Below, one piece after another: positions 34,561 to 46,195 of a stretch of 64,000 nucleotides of DNA. Each line of letters starts with the position of its first letter. Positions within the stretch are counted from its first letter, which is position 1. The notes beneath the pieces are model-generated. The model was not told the origin of the DNA. It ran no database searches and saw only the letters and a program-made list of their open reading frames with translations. Source of the DNA: Acorus gramineus (Eukaryota > Streptophyta > Magnoliopsida > Acorales > Acoraceae); the NCBI GenBank assembly GCA_030737835.1, contig CM060853.1, forward strand, positions 10,102,034 to 10,166,033, read 5' to 3'. The position numbers were made by a program, and so were the translations under genes.

Positions 34561-37500
34561 TCTATTACTTACTTATTAAAATGATTCTGTGATCCAATAT
34601 TTTCATTTTCCTTTTTATCCTCCTATAAATTATATAATTACTTATATATCTATTACTTACTTAGTAAAAGGATTACGTGACCCAGTATTTTCATTTTCCT
34701 TTTTATCCTCCTATAAATTTAATAATTACTTATATATTATTTCTTCAAATTTAAGATTTCAAATTACATTTAGAGAAACTTAATTAAAAATTTAATAATT
34801 TAATCTATTACTTACTTATTAAAAGGATTATGTGATCCAGTATTTTCATTTCCCTTTTTATCCTCCTATAAATTTAGTAATTACTTATATACTATTTATT
34901 CAAATTTAAGATTTCAAATTACATTTAGAGAAACTTAAATATATTTTAAGATTTGAATATCAGATTTAGTAAATCACATCTAAGATTAAAATTTTAATAA
35001 TTTAATCTATTACTTACTTATTAAAAGGATTATGTGATCTAATATTTTCATTTTCCTTTTTATCCTCCTATAAATTATATAATTACTTATATATCTATTA
35101 CTTACTTAGTAAAAGGATTACGTGACCCAGTATTTTCATTTTCCTTTTTATCCTCCTATAAATTTAATAATTACTTATATATTATTTCTTCAAATTTAAG
35201 ATTTCAAATTACATTTAGAGAAACTTAAATATATTTTAAGATTTGAATATCAGATTTAGTAAATCACATCTAAGATTAAAATTTTAATAATTTAATCTAT
35301 TAGTTATTAAAAGGATTATGTGATCCAGTATTTTCATTTCCCTTTTTATCCTCCTATAAATTTAGTAATTACTTATATACTATTTATTCAAATTTAAGAT
35401 TTCAAATTACATTTAGATAAACTTAAATATATTTTAAGATTTTAATATCAGATTTAGTAAATCATATCTAAGATTAAAATTTTAATAATTTAATCTATTA
35501 TTTATTTATTAAAAAGTTTATATGATCCAGTATTTTTATTTTCCTTTTTATCCTCTTATAAATTTAGTAATTACTTATATACTATTTATTCAAATTTAAG
35601 ATTTCATCTATTACTTACTTATTAACCAGCATTTTCATTTCCCTTTTTATCCTCCTATAAATTTAGTAATTACTTATATACTATTTATTCAAATTTAAGA
35701 TTTCAAATTACATTTAGATAAACTTAAATATATTTTAAGATTTTAATATCAGATTTAGTAAATCATATCTAAGATTAAAATTTTAATAATTTAAAATTAA
35801 AAATATTCATTAAATTTATTTTCAGAAAAAAAATCTATCTTTTAACAAGAAAAAATTAAATATAAATATGATAAAATCATATTCATATATAATTCAAAAT
35901 TTCAAATGGAAAATAAATCACAATTAAGATATTAGATTAATTAACATATTTTAAATAAATAATCGGCTAAACTAATAAATACTTTGAAAATATATTAATC
36001 ATCTAATTTAAAAAGAGATGTGAAATTTAAATTGATTTCGGGATAGATGCTATAAAATCCATCTAAAAATAATAAATAAATCCCACGACCTCACCCATTC
36101 TCCTCGTTCATTCTTTTTTCTTTTTTTTTCTTGGTTTTTAAGTCTTCTTATATATAGGAAACGATTTTTATTTTTATTTATTTATACTTTATGGTTTTTA
36201 TTTGGTTATGTACTTATGTAACAATAATAATTAGATTAAAAAGTTACTTTTTTATTTGTTTTTAGATGTTTGTTTTTAGATGAATGTGTTTTTTAATATT
36301 TTTGAATGTTTTTATTGTGATTTCTTAACAATAAAAAAAAAATTAATCCTTTGTTTGATTAATATTTTTATATCTCAGAAGAATTGATTATTGCATCCAC
36401 CAATTCGACACACAAAAAAAGTAAGTAATTCTTTTCAATATTTTAATTTTATTTTTATTATCTTCTTATTTATTTTGTTTGGATTGATATATTATTCTTT
36501 TGATTAAAATATATTTTATTAAATGCTAAGTTGAATCAAAACAAAAATATGATTTACCTTGGTGAGATTCATTCGATTTATGTATATACGTAGGAAGAGA
36601 TTTTACATGATTGTTTGTTTAGATTATTTTTCTCCAAACTCTATACCTTATGTTTCTATTTTTAATGATTTATTCAACAGAGTGGAAATGTGGCACATAT
36701 TTTGAATCAATCTTGATATTTTTAATATTTTATGATAGATGATAATTTATAATTTTTATTCATTGAAAATGTATTAATACAAAACAATTTATTTTTCTAA
36801 TTTTTAAAAATTTCTTCCGTATCATTCTTTTATCCTTTGGTTTTATTAATTTTTTAATAATCCCTATCTTTTTTCATTTTACCGTCTCATGAATTAGTCA
36901 TATTTCTATTACTTATTAAAAGGAAAGACCTATCTTTTTTCATTTTTACCCTCCCATGAATTAGTAATTATTTATATTGTATTTATTCATAATTTAAAAT
37001 TTTATATCAGATTTAGATAAATCATATGTGACCCAATTTTTTTATTTTCATTTTTACCCACCTATAAATTTAATAATTTTCTATATCCTATTTATTTAAA
37101 ATTTACCTTTCAAATCAGATTTTGATAAATAATAAATATCTTTTAGGATTTTAAAATTAGATTTAATTAAATTATATCTTAAAATTTTATTTATTCAAAA
37201 TTAAAAATAATCATTTTTAAATTCAAAATAATCCATTACTGATTACTTATTAAAAGGATTATGTGACCCAATATTTTTATTTCCCTTTTTATCATTTAAT
37301 CAATTGTTTAATTACTAACAGTAATTGATTTATTTAAATTTTAAAATTATTCAATGATACAATCTAATGTAATAAGATTATGATTTCTTTAATTAATAAT
37401 AGTAATAGATTTATTTAAATTTTAAAATTCATTCCGTTTATATCGGTTTATTCATATCAATATTATAGTTAGGCTATGTATTTATTTATCTAGTTAATCG

Positions 37501-38640
37501 CGTACATTGTGTTATTAAAATCAATAATTAAAAAATTAGTTTCATTAAATTAATATAAATATACAGATATAAAAATTAATTTTAATTTTAAAATTAAATG
37601 CACGACTAAATAAATTGAAAATGAAATTCTTTTGTAGTGATTGGGTTATGCAAATCCTATTTATTAAATTGTCTATGTAATTTTCATTTTTATCCTTTAA
37701 TTAATTATTTAATTACCGATAGGAATATATTTTTTAAAATTTTAAATTTTTAAAATCATTAAATGATACGATCTGATCTAATAAGATTATGATTGTTTAA
37801 CTAATCTATTATTACCAGATTTAGATAAATCATAAAAATTTTAAGATATCAAAATCAGATTTTATTAAATCATATAAATGTATTTTTGTTTTAAAATCAA
37901 TAATTCATATCTATATATTCAAAAAAATTTAATTTTAAAATTAAATATATTCACCATGTATATCCATTAAATTTTATTTTCATGAATATGTTTTTTATAA
38001 TAGAATGAAAAAACCTCATGAACTAAAATAAATAATATAAGATGTACATATGAATGTGAATATAATATACCTTATATATCTATTATTTACTTATTAAAAA
38101 GACTCTGTGACCCATTATTTTCATTTTTCTTTTTATCTTTTAATCAATTGCTAGTTACTAATAGTAATAGCGATAGATTTGTTTAAATTTTATAAATTCA
38201 GTGATATCTTCTAATCTAATAAGATCAGTTTTTATCCTTTAATCAATTGTTTAATTACTAATAGTAATATATTTATTTAAATTTTAAAATTATTGAATGA
38301 TACAATCTGATATAATAAAATTATGATTTTTTATTTACTAATGGTAATAGTTTTATTTAAATTTTATATTCTTTGTATTATATATTAAAATCCCTAAATT
38401 ATCTCGATTTGTTAATTGAGCCAAAGGAACATCTTATTTAGTTTGTTTATTGATTGATTTACTGATCCTTAGAGCAGCAACTTTGTTTCTTATTTTTGAT
38501 AGCCGCACCAATTGGAGTTTTATTCTTAATTTTTTTTTTTATCAATCAAATAATTTATGTATCTTACTTTATCATCTTTTAATTTCATTGTATATTTTTT
38601 TATTATCTAATTTCATGTCGTTAATGTGTTCAAGAAGATG
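34561..38640. repeat. AT-rich array of TCTATTACTTACTTATTAAAAGG units
   Basis: Units beginning TCTATTACTTA and followed by GGATTATGTGA, TATTTTCATTT, CCTTTTTATCCTCCTATAAAT start at about 34561, 34649, 34804, 35006, 35094, 35296, 35494, 35607, 36904 and 38079. A larger direct repeat of about 445 bp links 34561-34800 with 35006-35250. Inter-unit DNA repeats AAATTTAAGATTTCAAATTACATTTAGA. The TC start and adjoining motif resemble Helitron 5' ends. No coding sequence is supported. From about 38100 to 38956 the repeats fade into plain AT-rich DNA. Confidence 0.7.
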
Positions 38641-39006
38641 AATGAACTACCTTTTTAATAAGAAATGGATGTGAGTATATTTCAGGTTATGTATGATCTT
38701 AAAAATTTCTTCTTGTTTAACCTTTTGTTCTTATTCATCTTCGTAACACATGGTGAGTTTGTTTTATGTTATTTTCCTTTGAATTGTATGATCGATTAGT
38801 TTTTTTTTCCTGTTACTGTTGAATTTTTTTATAATAATCAATCAATACAATGATTTTATTGTTTTTTTTTAATTCTCATGTTTCATTTAATATATTTTGT
38901 TGTGTAGATTGTAAATAGTTTTCTCAGTTTTTATTTTATTATTAATATTACTATTATTATTTTAACGGGGGTGATACCTAGGCCCCAAAATATAAGCCCC
39001 ACTCAC

Positions 39007-42000
39007 TGTTATATATGTGTCACTTTTTGGCCTGTTGGTAACCATTGGAGCATTTTAGCAGTTTTTGAAATTTTTCATTTTTCGATCGGAACCGCAAAAT
39101 TTTGGACTGTTAGCTATCGTCCTGAGCTAGAGAACTCCGATTGAAAATCTAACTGCATATTATGTGTCCTGGTGCCATTTTAAGCCACTCATGAAAATTT
39201 CATCGAATTCCGACAACGTTTCCGAAATTTCGCAGTTCCGGGCGTATCCGGGTTTTTAAGTGACTTGCTATATAAAGGGTGAGCTAAAATTTGAGATGCA
39301 CTATTCATCATCCCTACCAAGCTTCCTCTCTCTCCCCTCTCTCCTTTTCTCCCTTTTGAGCCCCTTAGAGCCCTCAAACCCAAAAACCTAAAGCATAAGA
39401 AGTGTAGATCGGGTCCCGATCTACACCCCGGTGCTTTCAAATCCCGATTTCGACCAACCTAGCCCTCCCATCCGTCCCCTTTTCTCCTCAGATCTGAGCC
39501 AAATCGGAGGTGGGAGTAGATCCCGGTGGTAGAGACCGTTGGGGAAGCGTTTCGGTGCGTGGAGAGCAACCGGACGCCTCTCCCTCCCCTTGGTAAGCTC
39601 CTTTTCCTCTTCTTTTTGGCTTAGATGTATGCTAGGATGGGGGTTTTGTGTTTGGGTGGTGGTCGGCGGCTGTGGGAGGCTGTCGGAGGTGGTTGGGGGT
39701 GGTCGGAGGCCGTTGGATGGGTGGTGGAGGTGCTCGGGCATGGGGGTTGCTGGTTCGGGCAGCAGTCAGCACCGGCAGCGCAGCAGGCTGGACGCGCGCG
39801 GGTGTGCGCGCGGGCGTGCGCTCGGGGGGGGGGAGCTGGTGGCCAGCAGAGCGCGCGTGCTGGGTGTGCTGTGCGCGGGTGTGCTGGGCGTGCGGACGCT
39901 GGACGTGCTGTGCGCGGGTGTGCTGGACGTGCACGCGCGGGAGTCGGTGGAGCGCTGGGCGTGCTGGTTGCTGGCGTGCCGGGTGTGCTGGGCGCGCGTG
40001 CAGGGGCGCAGTGCGCGCGGGTGCACCCGGGAGGAGCTGGTCGAGCGGCTGGTGCGAGGAGCTGGTCGAGCGGCTGGTGCGGAGAGCTGTGCGAGCGGAT
40101 GATGCGCGGGGAGTGCGCGCGAGGCGAGCGAGGTGCGCGCGGGGTGCGCGCGGGGCGAGGAGCTGGGCGCGCGGGGCGTGCGGGGTGCTCGCGGGCCAGC
40201 GCAAGGCGTGCGGGGTGCGCGCGGGCGGCCGCGCTGGGGCGCAGAGGGCGCGCGGTACACCCGGGAGGCTCGGCGGCGTGTCCAGGCGACGGGCAGGGGC
40301 CGGCGGTGCGCTGGGTGCGCGGGCTGAGGCGCGGCGGTGCACCCGGGCGGTCGGGTGGCCGTGCGGGTGGTTGCCGGCCGTGCGGGTGGTTGCCGGAGTG
40401 CTCGGGCTAGCGTGCGTGTGGGTCGTATGCACGTTTGCCCGAGTGTTGGGTGTTTGTTGTGTGGGTTTTGTGTATTTTTGATGTCTTTTGTAGTAGTTGT
40501 GGATTTTTACTCATCAGTTGATACACTGTTGCAGATCTCGACGGACGGTCACGCGTCGACCCGACTTCCGGTGAGTGGGACAACCCAACCCAGTTTGGGA
40601 GGCGCTACATGCATTTGGGCGTGTACCGTCCTCCCCTGGGGCAGATAGTTAGTATTAACTGTTGTTTTGAAATCCATGTAAGCATGATGTGTGTGTAGAA
40701 TGCATGCCACCCTAGACTTGTATGTTAGGGACTTGCACCCTTAGGATTTGTGCATGAGCCGTGCATCCTGTCACCCCGCTATCATGCTAGGAAAGCCTTG
40801 ACCTATGCATGCGTCCTATTAGTTTGATTTATTTATTTAAATGCAAACTGTGATATTTATTAGCATGCTTTGGGGAATATAAGGGGGCCTTGCGAGGTTA
40901 ACATTGAGACCTGGGTTAGGGTACTCCGTGTTCCTTGTTTGGTTGGCGGGGTGTCCTACATCGGGACCTCAGGTTGCCCTCCCAAGGTCTCTTTTCCCCA
41001 TTTATGTCTTATTTATTTCCCCGCATCTTGGTTATGCGCGCTGGTAGAATTCTGAATGAATTCAAGACATTAGAGTTGTAGAGATGTGCTGTCAGCGGAT
41101 CCGAGTGGATCATATGCGATGGATAGGCTGTTCTGTTCCCTTCGTTGGATCCGTGTAGAGACTACCTCGGCGTTGGAAAGGTTGTCCCGTGCAGGGGCTT
41201 CCATCAGTAGGCGTCTCCTGATTTGGTAGAAGGACTGCGCTGAATGTGGGAGTGGCCAAACGACCTACGGAGTGGGGAGAGACTATCGGTGGACCAAGGG
41301 TGACCAACAGCCTAGTCAGTCCCAAGAGCCTATGTCACCTATTGAGGGTGAGGGTGAGGGTATGGTGGGCCGGCGATGCGACGACCCACAGGATTGTGTA
41401 AGGATGATTATCAACCTATTAAGTCCCAACATCCTTGGTCACCTATTGAGGGTGAGGGTGAGGGTATGGCGGTTCGGCGATGTGACGAACCCCCGGATTT
41501 GTGTTGTTTATGCCGCTTTGGGGCTGGTGATTTGATTAATATGAACTGTATGCATGGGTTGTGCTATTCACTGAGCGTGTGGCTCACCCCTCGCATAAAA
41601 TCTTTTTCAGTGATCACTGAGGAGGACTTGAAGGAGGAGCTTCCAGAGCGACTACATCAGTAGCGGAGTAGCGCCACGTCCCTCGAGTTGAGGCCATCAG
41701 CATCCTTCTCTTTGTTGTATGTATATATTTCTGTGCTTGGGCACCTAGTTTGGATTATGTATGGATTGTATTTGTGTATATATGGACATGTTGGCTCTCA
41801 CAGGACATATGATTATGTATCGAGTCTGTAGTATGTTTTGATTACAGATTCAGTCTTTTAGCTTCCGCATTTGGTGTATATATTATGTCAGCCCTGCTTT
41901 TATCTGTGTTGTCATTTTAGCTGTTGTGTGAGTATATTATTGAACTCCTGTTTACTGATATCATATATACACTTGTCGCGTCCCGGGGACGGCCGCCCTG

Positions 42001-42010
42001 GGGCGTGACA
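39007..42010 (+). mobile_element. Solo LTR of a Tekay/Del chromovirus
   Basis: TGTTATATATGTGTCAC to GGGGCGTGACA, 3004 bp, with perfect duplication CTCAC at 39002-39006 and 42011-42015. It is collinear with the two LTRs of the element at 46196-57127. A TATATAAAG box lies at about 39269-39277. Bases 39780-40420 are extremely G+C-rich (GCGCGCGGG-type) and produce long spurious frames on both strands. An internal duplication of about 104 bp (GTCACCTATTGAGGGTGAGG units at 41334 and 41438) is also present in the sister LTRs. No internal domain is left, so it arose by LTR-LTR recombination. Confidence 0.95.
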
Positions 42011-42319
42011 CTCACAAGCCCCATGAGTTGTCAACCTGTCATTGGTTTATTATTTCACTTTTCAAAAAGGGTAAGAAAGCAAAAACCAATTATACCCTCT
42101 CATATAAACTACTCAGAAACACATGCGCGAATCGAATAATCCGGATTTGAAGTCCACGAATTAAACTCAAGCGTCTCTTTCGGCGAGCCAAAACGAACTT
42201 TCAAATTCTCTCACCCCCAAATAATCCATTCGTTCGAAAAAGGGGGAAAAAAACCCTAAACCCTTCTGTACGCGTCGTTTTTTCTTCCCCGAACTGCTTG
42301 GATCATCTGGACAAACAAA

Positions 42320-45300
42320 ATGGCGACAAGCAGTAAGAAACCTTGTTTCCTTTCTTTCCCGAATTTCTTTTTTTTTTCTGTTTGTTTGAACGAATTTCTT
42401 CGTTTTTCCGAAATAGGGTTTCGAAAAAGCTCATAGATTGCGTTTGCATTGTACCTGTGACAGATTGTTTTAGGGTTTTGATTAGTTTATGGAGATCTTA
42501 ACAAAAGAATGTAACAGAATATTTACAATGCAAATAAATTAAGAACGCTTGTTTTTATTTCTTTTTTGATCAAATGTCTTGATTTTTGCGAACAAGAAAT
42601 TCAAAAAATTTAGAGATTTCATTTGCAGAGTAAATGTAACATATTATATTAGGTTTTTCATTAGGGTTTTACATGACATGTAACAGAATATTAAAGCTTT
42701 GAAAATAACTCCAACAGAAATTGACGTTATATTGGGCATCAAATCTGGAAAAAAGAAGTTAAAGGTAATCAGAATTTCCTGTTTTGAATTACATTTAATT
42801 TTTTAAGATGTAACACCGTGTTCATGATTAATGGGTTTGGTTGAACTTTGTTACAGTGAACTATGGCACCAAGCCAAACACGGAGTTCATAAAGCGAAGA
42901 TTTAGGTCCGTGAGCAGACCTAATGCTCCATATATCAAAGAGCAACTTCTGGTTGCATTGGAGGGAGAATCAAGCCATGATCTGAACGATTTCACAAAGT
43001 TGTGCTGCCTGTACTTGTTTGTGGGTTTATTTTACACAAACAGTGGTCACACCATAGGATGGGCTACCTTTCAGTATTTGGAGGACATCAACAACATAAA
43101 GGAGTTCGATTGGTCGTCATCAATACTAGATTTACTGATGAAGTCAATTCATAGGCATCAGAATAACCCAGCAAGTGTGACTGGCTGTGTTGCACTGCTA
43201 CCTGTAAGTTAACAACAAATGCTAACAAATAGTTTAAGCTGAAACTGATATCAATATATTTACTGACACTGTTCTTTTAAATTCTATGCAGTTCTGGTTA
43301 TGTGAGCACACCACTTTGATTTCTCCCTCACGTCCATCAGTGTTCCCAAGGTTCAAGAAATGGGATTTGAAAAAATTCCACAAAACCATGTCGGAGATAA
43401 ACATTCGCAAGATTAAAGCATCACAGGTTAGAATTTGAATACTTATAACTCCATTACTGATTCATGAAATTTATTATTCACATGACTTTATGACAGAACA
43501 TTAGTATACAAACAATGTAACTATAATATTACAAATGTAACAATATAAATATGTGCTACATTGTTTCACACACTATGTGTTGATAATGTAACATTTGTGA
43601 TTTAAAAATTAACATATTTACATTAGCATTCTAGTTAGGTTACTAAATTAAATGAATGTATCTCTTATATTTGGAAGAACTATCTGTCATGACATGTTTA
43701 ATTGTGCAAAAACTTGTTACATTTGTCAAGCTGTCTCCATTCCATATGTTATGTTGTACCAATATAGCAGATATTATTAACAATTGTAATATAAAATGAA
43801 AATGTAACATATCTTATATAATGTTTTGGTTATGTCTAAACTGCACTGATGCAATTAACTATTATGATGATAAATGAAATAAATGAAAATGTTATGACTT
43901 TGTTACATTTTGACTAATATAAACTTGTCTCTTACATGAAAAGTTATCCATAGAAGAGATTGAACCAAGGCTGATAGAGCTGCAGCAGCTGGGGGTAAGG
44001 GCCTCTGCACATATTGATACTGAAAATGAAGAAGAAACATTTGAAAAAAATGAAGAAGATTTGACTGGTAGTGCTAAAGATGGCTGTGGGGAGACTTCAT
44101 CAGAAAATGAGGAATCCAATGAAAAAAATGAGAATAACCCGTCAGGTGAAGAGGAAATTGATAAAGAACTACTGAATAGTGAAGGTGGGGGTGATTCAAC
44201 ACATGGTGGCTGTGGGAATATGAATGTCTGTGCTGATAGTAACAATGAAGACAATCAACCAGTAATGGAAGATGATTGTGGGGGGGCAGTTTGGCGACTC
44301 TGCAATTGAACATCAGAGTGAAGGAATACAGATAAGCAACTTGTCATCAGATAATGTTAAAAAAACTGTTACTATGGAAGCCCAAGAAAAAGAAAACACA
44401 AACCTCGTAAGAACTGTAGCAGCACATGGGATTGACATGCTGAGAATTATGGCAGAGAACAGTAGTAAGAGTTTCAGGTTGAGAACAAGTGCCCGCAATT
44501 TAAATTGCCTTTTCAAGAAATGTGGTTTACTAAGGAGAAAGATCCGTGGGTTAAATCAACAGATAGGAAAATTGAAAATTGTGAAAACAAAATTGAAAAA
44601 AAATGTCAGTCTAAAAGATGATGACATAAAAGGTTACAAAGATCGAGAAAAAAGATATCTGAGTGTCATTGCAAAACATAAACAAATAATCTCTGACATG
44701 GAAGACGATGCCTCGGTGCATGACATTACCCAGAAGACAGCTTTGGATGCAGAGATCATGAGTCTGAAAGAACTGATCACTGAGAAACAGAACATAATAG
44801 CACAGCAGTCTGTAATGCTAGATTTCCTTCAGACACAATACCCATCACAGGAAGCAAAACCCCTTGATGTGATTCCACTTAAGTCGTATACACCAGATAT
44901 TCAATATGTGGAGGTGGACATGGGAGAAGCAAGACATAAAAAGAAAAAGCAGACAAGGTCAATGGTTAGAAGAATCAAGATGAGGGATAGGAAAGTAGCA
45001 AAGGACCCTGAATTTCAATACTCAGATGCTGGAAAAAGAGCCAAAAGAGTGGCTATTGGAGCTCCACAAGAGAAAAAAACCAAAAAACAAAAATTTAATT
45101 TCAGAATTCCAAAAAATAATGTAGCCAAGGCACTGGGACAAAAAGATGTCAAGAAATTGAGGCAAATAGTTGGCCTCACCTCTGGAAGGTAATTTTACTG
45201 TCATAAATTGTTCTGAATATCACATCTTCAATAGTTGTTAAATGTAACTCTTTTTGTATATGCAGTGGACCAATTTGGCAAGGGGGTCTTTCAGTTATAC

Positions 45301-45931
45301 ATTTTGAGGATATCATGTCTATACTGAAAGAGGATGAAATTTTCAGTAATGTGAGTATTTACTTATAAATGTAACAACTATTGAGTAAATGTAACAATTG
45401 TGAATATTACAAACTATATGTAACATATAATGTATTTACTTGTAATTTCTTAGGTCATTGATGGGTATACAGAAATCTTATATGATGAGCAAGGAATTCC
45501 AATGCGGATCAACCGATCTTCATTTTTCGTTTCTGCAAGCATCTCTCAGTCACTGCAAAATGAAAAACAGCGTCACCTCTTCAAGGTGCTAGTGAAAGAT
45601 AGGATAGATCTCAGTCTGTATCAATTCATACACTTCCCTCTGCATAATGAAGGGCATTGGACTTTGGCGGTGTATGACATAGTTGAAAACATATGGAGAC
45701 ACTACAATTCACTACTTCAGGAGTATGCAGACATGGACACACATTTGCAGATGGTTAACAAATTGGTAATCACTACTTAAATTTTCTGACCATATATATG
45801 TTTAACTTAATTTAACTTCTCATGCATATACATTATAATTTACAGATGGACACATTCATTGAACATTACGAAGGAATTAAACCTGGACAGATCATCTCTG
45901 TTCAGAATGCACCGCAGCAGCCTGATTTTTC
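42320..45931 (+). pseudogene. MULE-borne DUF1985 / coiled-coil / Ulp1 (C48) protease-like gene, truncated
   Basis: Candidate exons: 42320-42332, 42697-42764, 42857-43203, 43292-43426, 43944-45188, 45266-45350, 45454-45765, 45846-45931. The first two join in phase but do not fit the third, so the 5' model is uncertain. The first part (ITPTEIDVILGI, FTKLCCLYLF, WLCEHT) is DUF1985-like. Then come an acidic segment (44030-44280), a Lys-rich coiled coil (about 44500-44800) and a basic, NLS-like stretch (44930-45110). The Ulp1 part has the catalytic His in EGHWTL (codon 45655); the usual Asp is Asn in HYNSL (codon 45706). A frameshift lies in the G7 run at about 44279-44285. The exon that should bring the catalytic Cys (DCG) after QQPDFS is absent; the Tekay insertion begins 264 bp downstream. 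Confidence 0.75.
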
Positions 45932-46195
45932 GTAAGTTCATTTACTTTGTTAGGTAATTTCATTATAGAATAAAGGAACATACTGATTAAATGTAACAAG
46001 CCAAAAATGTCACAATCTGGGTATAGTAAATGTAATTACAATGATTAAATTGTGACAGATACCTCTAATGCAACCGACTTATAATTTGATTGTAACACAA
46101 ATAAACTCTGTTACATATCATTAAAATTGTTACATTTCTCTATGTAACGAAAAACTCAGAGTGATTCATAGTACAACATAATATTTGTTATATAT

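Noticed and set aside
39539..40481. Long overlapping open frames on both strands (Arg/Ala/Gly- or Pro/Thr-rich)
   Set aside because: They lie in the G+C-rich block of the Tekay solo LTR, occur in many frames at once and change between LTR copies; composition artefact.
42320..45931. DUF1985-Ulp1 gene as a host SUMO protease
   Set aside because: It lies between MULE ends with a 9-bp duplication, has DUF1985, lacks the Cys-bearing exon and shares the motif array with the transposase side.
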